Origin: Pedobacter glucosidilyticus
GTDB lineage: Bacteria > Bacteroidota > Bacteroidia > Sphingobacteriales > Sphingobacteriaceae
DNA: 64,000 nucleotides
Direction: 5' to 3'
NCBI RefSeq assembly: GCF_002483235.1
Contig: NZ_DLHN01000020.1
Coordinates: 1-64,000, forward strand
The number at the start of each line of letters is the position of its first letter. Position 1 is the stretch's first letter. The notes below the pieces were generated by a model. The model did not search any database, was not told where the DNA came from, and worked only from the letters and a program-made list of their open reading frames with translations. A program made the position numbers and the translations under genes. Shown piece by piece: positions 41,438-50,276 of the stretch.

Positions 41438-43771
41438 TTATTGCCTTGCTCTTTGCATTGGGTTTACACCTGTAGAAGCACCTCTTGCCGGAGCTTTTTG
41501 TTGTTTAAACATCTCGAAACGGGTAGGAGTAAGCTGTCTTGGGAAACTGTTATTACTTTCGTCAATATCTGCGGTTTCTTTGTAAGGGTCTAACTTAACA
41601 GAAGCCATTTCTTTAGCTTTAGCAAATACTTTGGTTACTTTTTCTTCATTCTTTCTCCAAATATAAGCCGGGATATAATCTACTTCTTTGCTACCATCGG
41701 TATAAGTCCACTCGATAATAATAGGCATTACCAAACCACCTTTATTGGTAAATTCTAACTCGTAGAAATTAGTTTTACTATCATAAAGGGCTTTTTCTTC
41801 TGGGCTTAAAGCATCATAATAGTTTTTAAACTGTGCTTTTTTATCTTTGGTAGCAGCAAATCTATCCCATTTATTATAGAAATCGTTTAAAGAAGTATCG
41901 GCTTCTACAGCAAAGTTAATATTAGCCTCGCGGTTTCTTTTTCTACTGATGCTATAAGCCTCTTCATCATAAAGTTTTCTATCGTAGGCAGCTTCAATTT
42001 CTGGGTTTTTACTATCCATACGGTAATACTTAACGGCATCAAGCGAGATATCTACCGCATCGGTTCCGTAAAACCAGCCTCTCCAAAACCAATCTAAATC
42101 TACAGCAGAGGCATCTTCCATGGTTCTAAAAAAATCTGCCGGAGTAGGGTGTTTAAAAGCCCATCTTTTAGCGTATTCTTTAAAGGCATAGTCAAACAGC
42201 TCGCGTCCCATAATGGTTTCTCTTAAAATATTAAGAGCGGTAGCAGGTTTGCCATAAGCATTTGGTCCAAAATTGATGATGTTTTCTGAGTTGGTCATGA
42301 TAGGCTCCAGCTCGTCTTTAGGCAAGCGCATATAATCTGCAATTAAATGTGCCGGACCTCTTTTTGATGGATAGTTATTATCCCATTCTTGCTCTGTTAA
42401 ATATTGGCAAAAAGTATTTAAACCTTCGTCCATCCAAGTCCATTGGCGTTCGTCAGAGTTTACAATCATCGGGAAGAAATTATGCCCAACTTCATGGATG
42501 ATAACGCCTATCATACCGTATTTGGTAGCTTCAGAATAGGTACCGTCTTTTTCTGCTCTTCCGTAGTTAAAGCAAATCATAGGGTATTCCATACCATTTG
42601 CAGCTTCTACAGAAATAGCAACCGGGTAAGGGTATGGGATGGTGTGTTTAGAATAAACTTCTAATGTTTTAGCAATAACCTTGGTAGAGTATTTTCTGTA
42701 CAAAGGATAAGCCTCTGGACCGTAGTAAGACATCGCCATAGGGCTATTACCTTCTACATTTACCTTCATAGCATCCCAGACCAATCTTCTGGAAGTTACA
42801 AAAGCAAAATCTCTTACATTGGTAGCTTTATAAACCCAAGTCTTTTTTGCTGATGATTTTTTCTTCATCGCATTTTTAGCATCATCTAAAGTCACAATTT
42901 CTACAGGTTCTTTAGCTGTTTGTGCTTGTTTCCATCTGCTTAATTGTGCGCTATTTAAAACTTGAGCATAGTTTTGGCATTCGCCAGTAGCACCCACCAC
43001 ATGGTCTGCAGGTACAGTGATATTTACTTTATAATCGCCAAAAGCTAAAGCAAACTCGCCACGGCCAGTAAATTGTTTGTTTTGCCAACCTTGAAAGTCT
43101 GAGTAAACAGCCATTCTAGGGAACCATTGTGCTATGGTGTACAGGTAATTATCATCTTCTTCAAAATACTCTAATCCACCACGGCCACCTTGTACCATTC
43201 TGTTAGGAATTTTGTAGTTCCAGCTTACTTTAAAGATGTATTTGCTGCCTGGGTTAAGGGTGTTTGGTAAATCTATACGCATCATGGTGTGGTTAATGGT
43301 ATATTTTAGGTTTTTACCGCTAGCATCGGTAACTTTTAAAATGTTAACGCCATAACCATCTTCTACACCTTTGATGTTTTTAAGCTGGTTATAGGTCATT
43401 CTTTCGCTCATTTTGCTGCCATCAAACTTTTGGTTCTCGCCACCAGCTCTATGCTCGTTTTCATCCAATTGTAACCATAAATACGTTAATGGGTCGGGTG
43501 AGTTGTTGGTGTAAATTACCGTTTCAGAGCCATAGAGGATTTGTTTGGTATCGTCTACTTCAACATCAATATCATAATCTGCTTTTTGTTGCCAATATTT
43601 TGGTCCGGGTGCGCCAGAAGCAGAGCGGTACATATTTGGGCTTCTTAATATGGTTTCTAGCTGCTCAAATTTATTGCCGTGGTTAGCATTTGGGTTGTGC
43701 TGTAAAAATTGTGCTTGTGTATAGGCTATTGATGCACTTAATAACAACAGGAAAGCTAAAATTTTCTTCAT
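41438..43771 (-). CDS. M1 family zinc metallopeptidase
   Basis: 777 residues with a signal peptide (MKKILAFLLLLSASIAYTQA). The zinc site H426-E427-x2-H430 in VIIHEVGHNFFP and E449 in WTWMDEGLNTF (18 residues on) are intact. The substrate-binding GxMEN-like motif is GMEYP (393-397). The N-terminal beta domain (YDIDVEVDDTKQILYGSETV) is typical of aminopeptidase N relatives. It is probably periplasmic. It is 8 bp downstream of the HupE/UreJ gene, so cotranscribed, and ends in R/Q-rich PARGASTGVNPMQRARQ. Confidence 0.93.
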   Translation of the reverse strand: MKKILAFLLLLSASIAYTQAQFLQHNPNANHGNKFEQLETILRSPNMYRSASGAPGPKYWQQKADYDIDVEVDDTKQILYGSETVIYTNNSPDPLTYLWLQLDENEHRAGGENQKFDGSKMSERMTYNQLKNIKGVEDGYGVNILKVTDASGKNLKYTINHTMMRIDLPNTLNPGSKYIFKVSWNYKIPNRMVQGGRGGLEYFEEDDNYLYTIAQWFPRMAVYSDFQGWQNKQFTGRGEFALAFGDYKVNITVPADHVVGATGECQNYAQVLNSAQLSRWKQAQTAKEPVEIVTLDDAKNAMKKKSSAKKTWVYKATNVRDFAFVTSRRLVWDAMKVNVEGNSPMAMSYYGPEAYPLYRKYSTKVIAKTLEVYSKHTIPYPYPVAISVEAANGMEYPMICFNYGRAEKDGTYSEATKYGMIGVIIHEVGHNFFPMIVNSDERQWTWMDEGLNTFCQYLTEQEWDNNYPSKRGPAHLIADYMRLPKDELEPIMTNSENIINFGPNAYGKPATALNILRETIMGRELFDYAFKEYAKRWAFKHPTPADFFRTMEDASAVDLDWFWRGWFYGTDAVDISLDAVKYYRMDSKNPEIEAAYDRKLYDEEAYSISRKRNREANINFAVEADTSLNDFYNKWDRFAATKDKKAQFKNYYDALSPEEKALYDSKTNFYELEFTNKGGLVMPIIIEWTYTDGSKEVDYIPAYIWRKNEEKVTKVFAKAKEMASVKLDPYKETADIDESNNSFPRQLTPTRFEMFKQQKAPARGASTGVNPMQRARQ

Positions 43772-43779
43772 AAACTATT

Positions 43780-44355
43780 TTAAGGTATTCTTTCTATAGC
43801 CATGATGAGGGAAATCCCAAAAATGGCTGAAGAAATAAACAAGTTCCACTCTCTTTTTTGTACTCTTATCACATTTACCAGTAAAAAGGATAAGACGAGT
43901 ATCGAAAATACGATAATTATTTGACCGAATTCTAACCCTATATTAAAAGCAAAGAGCTCTGCAACAACATTGTTGCTTTTACCCATCAAACTCTTGAGGT
44001 AATTAGAAAAACCTAAACCATGAATTAAACCAAATATCAAAGCAAGCCAATAAGAGCTGCTGATGTTTTTTCTGATGGTTTGTTTATTGATGATGTTTAA
44101 AACAGTAGTAATTAAAATGGTTACAGGAATTAAAAACTCGACCCATACTGTAGGAATTAGTATTTTGTTAAATATACTCAATGCTAAGGTAAGCGAATGC
44201 CCAATGGTAAATGCAGTAATGAGAATAAGGATTTTTTTCCAGTCTTTAATTAAATAAGTACCGCAAAGTGCTGTTACAAATAAAATATGGTCATAGCCTT
44301 GCCAGTCTAAAATGTGTTGCCAGCCAAGTTCAAAAAATAAAGAAAAGTCTTGCAT
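43780..44355 (-). CDS. HupE/UreJ family membrane protein
   Basis: 191 residues with about six helices. GWQHILDWQGYDHILFVTAL at the N-terminus (His and Asp of the HxxxGxDHILF motif) and FGLIHGLGFSNYL are the HupE/UreJ_2 signatures. HupE proteins transport Ni2+ (or cobalt) in some bacteria. Here no nickel enzyme is near, and the pairing with an M1 peptidase and a DUF6702 protein is, as far as I recall, common in Bacteroidetes with unknown meaning. Confidence 0.87.
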   Translation of the reverse strand: MQDFSLFFELGWQHILDWQGYDHILFVTALCGTYLIKDWKKILILITAFTIGHSLTLALSIFNKILIPTVWVEFLIPVTILITTVLNIINKQTIRKNISSSYWLALIFGLIHGLGFSNYLKSLMGKSNNVVAELFAFNIGLEFGQIIIVFSILVLSFLLVNVIRVQKREWNLFISSAIFGISLIMAIERIP

Positions 44356-44406
44356 CTATAATTTTTCTTAATTTAGGTTGTAAAATCAACTTTGAAGTTA
44401 TCAATA

Positions 44407-44883
44407 ATGCTGAAAATATTAAGTTTATTATTAGTGTTTTTTCATCCTTACTACGTAAGTGTTACAGATATAAAACAAAATCCAGAAAGTAAAACCATAC
44501 AAATAAGTAGTAAAATTTTTTTTGACGATTTAGAAAAGGCTATAAAAGAGGAAAGTGGGCAAGATATCAATATCCTTAAGCCCACAGATAAAGCAGCATT
44601 AGAGAAATTATTAGCTGCTTACTTTCAGAAACATCTTTATGTAGTGGTAAATAATGAAACTATGCCAGCTAGTTTTTTAGGTTTTGAGATTGAAGGAGAT
44701 GCAGCCTGGTGTTACCTGGAAACAGAAAAAGTATCAAAAATTAACAAACTTGAAGTTTTTAACGATATTTTATTTAAACAGCATGATAGCCAAATAAACA
44801 TTTTAAATATAATAGCTGGCGATACCAAAACCAGTACAAAACTGGATAACCCAAAGAACCGGGCTTTCTTTAGCTTTAAGTAA
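44407..44883 (+). CDS. DUF6702 family exported protein
   Basis: 158 residues from ATG 44407. A short signal (MLKILSLLLVFFHPYYVSVT) leads into the conserved HPYYVSVTDIKQNPESKTIQ. The rest is alpha/beta (ISSKIFFDDLEKAIKEESG, YLETEKVSKINKLEVFNDIL). I match it to DUF6702, which often lies beside HupE/UreJ-like and M1 peptidase genes as here (51 bp, divergent). Its role is unknown, possibly envelope-related. Confidence 0.78.
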   Translation: MLKILSLLLVFFHPYYVSVTDIKQNPESKTIQISSKIFFDDLEKAIKEESGQDINILKPTDKAALEKLLAAYFQKHLYVVVNNETMPASFLGFEIEGDAAWCYLETEKVSKINKLEVFNDILFKQHDSQINILNIIAGDTKTSTKLDNPKNRAFFSFK

Positions 44884-44940
44884 AAGCTTTATTATACAAT
44901 ATTTAAGATATATTTACAGAAAATATAATTATATAGTCAT

Positions 44941-46182
44941 TTGAAATTCGAAGAATTTAATTTTGTAAGCTCATTACAAGAAGGTTTAGATACCATGGGC
45001 TTTACCAAAGCAACCCCCATACAACAACAAGCAATTCCTGTTATTTTAAACAATCAAGATTTAATAGCTTGCGCCCAAACAGGTACCGGTAAAACAGCAT
45101 CTTATTTATTGCCCGTTTTGCATAAAATCCAATTATTAGGAACCGATGATATCAATACCATCATTTTAGCGCCAACCAGAGAGCTAGCTTTACAAATAGA
45201 CCAGCAAATTATGGGCTTGGCTTATTTTACTGGTTGCACTTCTATTGCCGTTTATGGCGGTGGCGATGGCATCAATTACGAGCAGCAAAAAAGATCTTTA
45301 GCAGAAGGGGTAAACATTATTGTGGCTACTCCTGGTCGTTTAATAGCTCATTTAACAGCAGGAAAGATAGATTTTTCTAAGCTACAACATTTGGTTTTAG
45401 ACGAAGCCGACCGTATGCTGGATATGGGCTTCTTTGATGATATTGTACGTATTATGAGTTATTTGCCGGCAGAACGTCAAAACATTATGTTTTCTGCTAC
45501 CATGCCGCATAAAATCAGGACTTTAGCTAATAAAATCCTACGCAACCCAGTAGAAGTTAATATTGCTATCTCTAAACCATCAGAAGGGATCAATCAGCAA
45601 GCTTATATGGCTTTTGATGAGCAAAAAATACCTCTGCTAAAAACCATTTTAGCCGATGCAGCCTATAGCAGTATCATCATTTTTGCATCCCGTAAGGAGA
45701 TTGTTAAAAAACTTAATTCTGAGCTTAATAAGAAAGGAATAGCAGCAGAAGCTTTCCACTCAGACCTAGACCAAGAGCAGCGTGAAGATATCATGAGTAG
45801 GTTTAAGGGTAAAAAACTAAGTGTTTTGGTTGGTACCGATGTTATTTCTAGAGGTATTGATGTAGAAGGCATTAGTTTGGTAGTCAATTACGATGTACCG
45901 CCAGATCCGGAAGATTATATCCACCGTATTGGTCGTACAGCCAGAGCAGAAACTACAGGAACAGCCATTACGTTTATCAATGATAAAGACCAAAATAAAT
46001 TTGGTAGGATAGAGGCTCTCATGGGGCGTGAAGTTCCTAAAATAGCATTACCCGAGAGTTTAGGCGAAGCACCTGTTTATAAGCCAAATACAGCTGGCGG
46101 AGCTAAAAGAAAAAGCAACTGGAAGAAGAAAAAGTTTAATCAAAACAAAAAGCATCAGCAACAGCAAGCCAAACAAGCTTAG
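44941..46182 (+). CDS. DEAD-box RNA helicase (RhlE-like)
   Basis: 413 residues. Motifs in order: Q-motif GFTKATPIQQQAIP, I AQTGTGKT, Ia PTRELALQ, Ib TPGR, II DEAD, III SAT, IV IIFASRK, V GTDVISRGIDV, VI HRIGRTAR. A basic C-terminal tail (KRKSNWKKKKFNQNKK) binds RNA. The start is TTG 44941: a stop lies in frame just upstream, and the first ATG would remove the conserved Phe before the Q-motif. It acts in RNA remodelling or ribosome assembly. Confidence 0.94.
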   Translation: MKFEEFNFVSSLQEGLDTMGFTKATPIQQQAIPVILNNQDLIACAQTGTGKTASYLLPVLHKIQLLGTDDINTIILAPTRELALQIDQQIMGLAYFTGCTSIAVYGGGDGINYEQQKRSLAEGVNIIVATPGRLIAHLTAGKIDFSKLQHLVLDEADRMLDMGFFDDIVRIMSYLPAERQNIMFSATMPHKIRTLANKILRNPVEVNIAISKPSEGINQQAYMAFDEQKIPLLKTILADAAYSSIIIFASRKEIVKKLNSELNKKGIAAEAFHSDLDQEQREDIMSRFKGKKLSVLVGTDVISRGIDVEGISLVVNYDVPPDPEDYIHRIGRTARAETTGTAITFINDKDQNKFGRIEALMGREVPKIALPESLGEAPVYKPNTAGGAKRKSNWKKKKFNQNKKHQQQQAKQA

Positions 46183-46221
46183 TATTCTGAAATCTTATCT
46201 TTAAAAATCCAAAATCAAATT

Positions 46222-46229
46222 TATCTTTG
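46222..46229 (+). promoter_or_regulatory. -7 box of alaS
   Basis: TATCTTTG fits TAnnTTTG. It is 7 bp before ATG 46236 and 13 bp before ATG 46242, so the leader would be extremely short, or the second ATG is used. TTT rather than TTG lies at the -33 spacing. Confidence 0.5.
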
Positions 46230-46235
46230 CAGGCT

Positions 46236-48950
46236 ATGAGTATGACTGCTAAAGAAATCCGTCAGGCATTTTTAGATTTTTTTGCTTCTAAAGGCCACCA
46301 GATTGTTCCATCTGCACCTATTGTTGTTAAAAACGACCCCACATTGATGTTTACCAATGCGGGTATGAACCAGTTTAAGGATCTTTTTTTAGGAGAAGCA
46401 CCCATAAAATACCCTCGTGTGGCCGATACACAACGTTGTTTAAGGGTTTCTGGCAAGCATAATGATTTGGAAGAGGTGGGTATTGATACTTACCACCATA
46501 CCATGTTTGAGATGTTAGGAAACTGGAGCTTTGGCGATTATTTCAAAAAAGAAGCTATTGAGTGGAGTTGGGAGTTACTTACCGAGGTTTATAAACTAGA
46601 TAAAGAGCGTTTATACGTAACCATATTTGAAGGCGATGAGAAAGAAGGTTTAGCAAAAGACCAAGAAGCCTACGATTTATGGTTGCAATTTGTACCTAAA
46701 GAGCGCATCCTCACCGGAAATAAAAAAGATAATTTCTGGGAAATGGGCGAAACAGGTCCTTGCGGTCCATGTTCAGAAATACATTTTGATAGCCGTTCTA
46801 ACGAAGAAAGAGCCAAAGTAGATGGAGCTACTTTAGTAAATGCTGATGACCCTCAAGTTATAGAAATATGGAATAATGTTTTTATGGAGTTTAACCGCTT
46901 AAAAGACGGTTCTCTTAAAAAACTTCCTGCCCAACACGTAGATACCGGAATGGGTTTCGAGCGTTTGGTGCGTGTAATACAAGGTAAAACCTCAAATTAC
47001 GATTCTGATGTGTTTACACCGATGATAGATTTTATCTCCAAATCTGCTGGTGTGGCTTATAATGCTGATGCGCAACCAGGCGATCAGGATTGGGGACAAG
47101 CCGTTGCGATGCGTGTAATGGCAGATCATATTAGAGCTATTGCTTTTGCTATTGCCGATGGGCAGTTGCCTTCAAACAACAAAGCAGGATATGTTATTCG
47201 TCGTATTTTAAGAAGAGCAATCCGTTATGCTTATCAATATTTAGGTTTCAAAGAGCCTTTCATGAATAAACTGGTTCCTTTATTGGCAGAGCAATTCAAA
47301 GGTGTTTTTGATGAATTGATAGCGCAACAAGATTTTGTTCAAAAAGTAATCCTAGAAGAGGAAAATGCTTTCTTAAGAACGTTAGCTCAAGGTGTCTCTA
47401 GATTTCAGGTTTATACAACTTTGGAAAGAGGTTTTACTGTAAGACAAGAAGAGGATAGCTGGGAGATGATGACTTATCAAACTCGTTATGAGAAAGAAAG
47501 ATCGCAGAAACTAATTGCTGGAAAATTTGCTTTTGAACTTTCAGATACTTTCGGTTTCCCGATTGATTTAACAGAGTTAATGGCAAGAGAGATAGGTTTT
47601 ACTGTAGATATTAAAGGTTTTGAAGCCGAGCTTGAAAAACAAAAAACTCGTTCTAGAGCAGCCACAGCTATTGATACAGAAGATTGGGTGGTTGTAAGTG
47701 AAGGTGAAGAAGTAGAGTTTTTAGGTTACGATGATTGGGAAGCAAAAGCTAAAATCTTGAAATATCGTAAAGTAAAAGCTAAAGGAAAAGAGCAGTATCA
47801 ATTGGTATTAGATCGCACTCCTTTTTATGCTGAAAGCGGTGGTCAGGTAGGAGATAGCGGTGTTTTAATTGGTGAAGGCGAAGAAGTTATCATTACCGAT
47901 ACGAAGAAAGAAAACGGTTTAATTATTCATTTTACTGATGCTTTGCCTCAAAACTTAGAGGCAGATTTTATAGCTAAAATAAACTCGATAAGTAGAACTT
48001 TAACAGAAAACAACCACTCGGCAACCCACTTACTACATGCTGCATTAAAAATGGTATTGGGAGATCATGTGAATCAAAAAGGTTCATTGGTAAATGCATA
48101 TCAATTAAGATTCGATTTTTCTCATTTTTCTAAACTTACAGATGAAGAAATACATCAAGTTGAAGCTATTGTTAACGAGAAGATTAGAGAAAACATCGCT
48201 TTAAAAGAAGAAAGAAATGTGCCTTATCAAAAAGCTATAGAAAGTGGTGTAACGGCTTTATTTGGCGAGAAATATGGTGATTTTGTTCGTGTGATTACTT
48301 TTGACGACCATTACTCAAAAGAGCTTTGTGGTGGTACTCATGTAAAAGCAACCGGGCAAATTGGATATTTTAAAATTGTTTCTGAAAGTGCCGTGGCTGC
48401 GGGTGTACGTAGGATAGAGGCGATCACCGCTATTGCTGCAGAGCAATTTATACAAGAGCAAAATCAGCTTTTAGCTAGTTTAAAAGAGTTATTAAAAAAT
48501 CCTAAAGACCTTGCTAAAAGCGTTGAAGCTTTATTAGAAGAAAACAACAAGCTTAAAAAGGAAGTAGAAAAATCTGTATCAGAAAAAGCATCAGCTATGA
48601 AAAATGCTTTGAAAGATAAAGCACAAGAAATAAACGGTATTCAGTTTATTGCAGAAATTGTTGATTTGCCTCATGCTGATGCGGTGAAGAATCTGGCTTT
48701 CCAACTGAAAGATGTGCTAGATAATTTATTCCTTGTAATAGGTGCTACTTTTGATGGTAAACCAAACCTTACTGTGATGCTTTCTGACAATCTAGTGAAA
48801 GATAAAGGTCTTAATGCAAGCAATATTGTAAGAGAGCTAGCTAAAGAAATACAAGGTGGCGGCGGCGGTCAGCCTTTTTACGCTACCGCAGGTGGTAAAA
48901 ACGCAGATGGCCTAAAAAGTGCCTTAGATAAAGCTAAAGCTTATTTATAG
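46236..48950 (+). CDS. alaS: Alanyl-tRNA synthetase
   Basis: 904 residues. Class II core: MTAKEIRQAFLDFFASKGH, MFTNAGMNQFKD, and GETGPCGPCSEIHF. The editing domain carries HSATHLLHAAL and the Cys/His zinc site ELCGGTHVKATGQIG. The C-Ala domain ends GGGGGQPFYATAGGKN. Between QGVSRFQ and KLIAGKFAFELSDTFGFP (around 47410-47510) there are about 30 residues (YTTLERGFTVRQEEDSWEMM and beyond) that I do not recall from other Bacteroidetes AlaRS. It charges tRNA-Ala and edits Ser/Gly-tRNA-Ala. Start ATG 46236 or 46242. Confidence 0.96.
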   Translation: MSMTAKEIRQAFLDFFASKGHQIVPSAPIVVKNDPTLMFTNAGMNQFKDLFLGEAPIKYPRVADTQRCLRVSGKHNDLEEVGIDTYHHTMFEMLGNWSFGDYFKKEAIEWSWELLTEVYKLDKERLYVTIFEGDEKEGLAKDQEAYDLWLQFVPKERILTGNKKDNFWEMGETGPCGPCSEIHFDSRSNEERAKVDGATLVNADDPQVIEIWNNVFMEFNRLKDGSLKKLPAQHVDTGMGFERLVRVIQGKTSNYDSDVFTPMIDFISKSAGVAYNADAQPGDQDWGQAVAMRVMADHIRAIAFAIADGQLPSNNKAGYVIRRILRRAIRYAYQYLGFKEPFMNKLVPLLAEQFKGVFDELIAQQDFVQKVILEEENAFLRTLAQGVSRFQVYTTLERGFTVRQEEDSWEMMTYQTRYEKERSQKLIAGKFAFELSDTFGFPIDLTELMAREIGFTVDIKGFEAELEKQKTRSRAATAIDTEDWVVVSEGEEVEFLGYDDWEAKAKILKYRKVKAKGKEQYQLVLDRTPFYAESGGQVGDSGVLIGEGEEVIITDTKKENGLIIHFTDALPQNLEADFIAKINSISRTLTENNHSATHLLHAALKMVLGDHVNQKGSLVNAYQLRFDFSHFSKLTDEEIHQVEAIVNEKIRENIALKEERNVPYQKAIESGVTALFGEKYGDFVRVITFDDHYSKELCGGTHVKATGQIGYFKIVSESAVAAGVRRIEAITAIAAEQFIQEQNQLLASLKELLKNPKDLAKSVEALLEENNKLKKEVEKSVSEKASAMKNALKDKAQEINGIQFIAEIVDLPHADAVKNLAFQLKDVLDNLFLVIGATFDGKPNLTVMLSDNLVKDKGLNASNIVRELAKEIQGGGGGQPFYATAGGKNADGLKSALDKAKAYL

Positions 48951-48971
48951 TTTTCCTTACTACATGATATC

Positions 48972-49007
48972 AAAGCAGCGTTTTCTTCGAGAGCGCTGCT
49001 TTTTTTG
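48972..49007 (+). terminator. Terminator of alaS
   Basis: A perfect 9-bp stem AAAGCAGCG / CGCTGCTTT with a 13-nt loop is followed by seven T residues. Confidence 0.9.
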
Positions 49008-49010
49008 TCT

Positions 49011-49135
49011 CTAGGTTGCACCTAGTGTTATCTCTCTAGGTTGCACCTAGTGTTATCTCTCTAGGTTGCACCTGGTGTTATCTCTCTAGGTTGCACCTAG
49101 TGTTGTCTCTCTAGGTTGCACCTGGTGTTATTGAC
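49011..49135. repeat. Five 25-bp REP-like tandem repeats
   Basis: The unit CTAGGTTGCACCTAGTGTTA plus TCTCT occurs at 49011, 49036, 49061, 49086 and 49111, an exact 25-bp period. Each copy contains the palindrome CTAGGT-TGC-ACCTAG; copies 3 and 5 end CTGG instead of CTAG. The core GGTTGCACC also appears inverted at 49320-49328 (GGTGCAACC) and 49397-49405. There is no cas gene, and the unit itself folds; it looks like a REP array linked to the following transposase. Confidence 0.8.
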
Positions 49136-49418
49136 ATTTAATCCCGTTGGGATTATGGGTTACTAAGAGCTTTTCTAGTTTTGTTAACTAAGCTATGGAT
49201 ATTATTTTATAAAAAATTTGCTACGTTAATTATTGTTATTAACTTAAACAAAAAAATTAAAAGCATTTCATTGCCAAGTTTCAGGCTAAGCCTAAAGGGC
49301 TTAAACTTGATTAACCACAGGTGCAACCCGTGGTCTAAAGCAACAGTAAGCACAGATGTGCCGGCTATAGCAACCACAGGTTACGCAAGCAGATGAGGTG
49401 CAACCTATAAAAAACATC
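49136..49418. other. Leader region of the RAYT gene with further hairpins
   Basis: TAATCCC-GTT-GGGATTA (49139-49155) is a perfect hairpin. CCACAGGTGCAACCCGTGG (49315-49333) is an imperfect hairpin containing the inverted REP core, and GAGGTGCAACC (49395-49405) is another inverted core. A 71-codon reading frame here is judged an artefact of this structured DNA. Confidence 0.55.
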
Positions 49419-49868
49419 ATGAGTACCTATACACAAATCATCTATCAAATCGTATTTAGTACTAAATACAGAGGACGTACCCTTACAAGGGATAATAGAA
49501 AAGAACTTTTCAAGTATATATGGGGGATTTTAGAAAATAAAAAATGTCACTTATATCGAATCAATGGAGTTGAAGATCACATCCATATTGTAACGCATTT
49601 ACATCCATCGGTTTCTTTGGCATCTTTGGTCAAAGACATCAAAGTAGCTAGTTCTTTATACATCAAAGAGCAAAAATTATTTGAAAACTTTATAGGCTGG
49701 CAGGTAGGATATGGTGCTTTTACATACAGTATTAAAGAAAAAAATAGAGTAATTAATTATGTTAAAAATCAAGAAGAGCATCACAAACAAAAAACATATA
49801 AAGAAGAGTATATAGCCTTACTTAATAAACATGGGATTGAGTTTGAAGAGAAATATTTATGGCTATAA
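49419..49868 (+). CDS. RAYT-like tyrosine (Y1) transposase, IS200/REP-associated
   Basis: 149 residues from ATG 49419 (MSTYTQIIYQIVFSTKYRGR). It has the Y1 transposase fold of IS200/IS605 and REP-associated transposases. The HUH motif is in NGVEDHIHIVTHL, and the catalytic tyrosine region is RVINYVKNQEEHHK. No second gene (tnpB) is present, so it is a RAYT or IS200-like single gene. The hairpin repeats upstream contain palindromic cores consistent with its recognition sites. Such proteins nick and move single-stranded hairpin DNA. Confidence 0.85.
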   Translation: MSTYTQIIYQIVFSTKYRGRTLTRDNRKELFKYIWGILENKKCHLYRINGVEDHIHIVTHLHPSVSLASLVKDIKVASSLYIKEQKLFENFIGWQVGYGAFTYSIKEKNRVINYVKNQEEHHKQKTYKEEYIALLNKHGIEFEEKYLWL

Positions 49869-49900
49869 TTTTTAACAAACTTGTTGAGAAAACGCATAAA

Positions 49901-49937
49901 AAAACCTATATACCGGCCGATATATAGGTTAAATTTT
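49901..49937. terminator. Terminator between the RAYT gene and the 57-residue gene
   Basis: A perfect 10-bp stem AACCTATATA (49903-49912) / TATATAGGTT (49921-49930) has an A run on the left (U tract for the minus gene) and weak AT on the right. Confidence 0.7.
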
Positions 49938-49958
49938 AGAAGAGTAAATTCTATCGAA

Positions 49959-50132
49959 TTATTTAGATGCGTTTAATGAAGCTAATACTTCATTGTTTTT
50001 TACAACTTGACTTCTTCCTTCTTTAGAACGACTTCCTACTTCAATGTTAGAAGCATTCTTAAGAAACTGAACTTCAAGACGTGAAACGGTCTTATTTCTT
50101 CTGTCTTTTCTTTTTAAACGCGTTACTGCCAT
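49959..50132 (-). CDS. Conserved small basic protein
   Basis: 57 residues from ATG 50132 (MAVTRLKRKDRRNKTVSRLE). It is highly basic at the N-terminus, with EVQFLKNASNIEVGSRSKEG and NNEVLASLNASK. I recall such short basic proteins next to tRNA-Cys in Bacteroidetes without a named family; a nucleic-acid or ribosome association is plausible from charge only. A longer reading to 50192 overlaps the tRNA gene and is rejected. Confidence 0.75.
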   Translation of the reverse strand: MAVTRLKRKDRRNKTVSRLEVQFLKNASNIEVGSRSKEGRSQVVKNNEVLASLNASK

Positions 50133-50161
50133 GACTTTTTTTATATATAAAACTTTAAATG

Positions 50162-50232
50162 AGGTCGAGAGCGGATTCGAACCGCTGTACAAGGTTTTGC
50201 AGACCTCTGCCTAGCCACTCGGCCACTCGACC
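50162..50232 (-). tRNA. tRNA-Cys (anticodon GCA)
   Basis: The minus strand forms a 71-nt cloverleaf: acceptor GGTCGAG/CTCGACC followed by U73, the cysteine discriminator; D-arm GCCG/.GGC; anticodon stem GAGGT/ACCTT with loop CTGCAAA (anticodon GCA); T-arm GCGGTTCGAATCCGC. CCA is not encoded. Confidence 0.95.
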
Positions 50233-50276
50233 TTTTCTATTTAAGGACTGCAAAAATAGTAAAATTATTATACAAG

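Noticed and set aside
49011..49135. Possible CRISPR array (five regular 25-bp repeats)
   Set aside because: The repeats are directly adjacent without unique spacers, each unit is itself palindromic, and no cas gene is nearby; a REP array next to a RAYT gene explains it better.
49181..49396. 71-codon ORF upstream of the RAYT gene
   Set aside because: It covers hairpin and REP DNA; no conserved features are seen.
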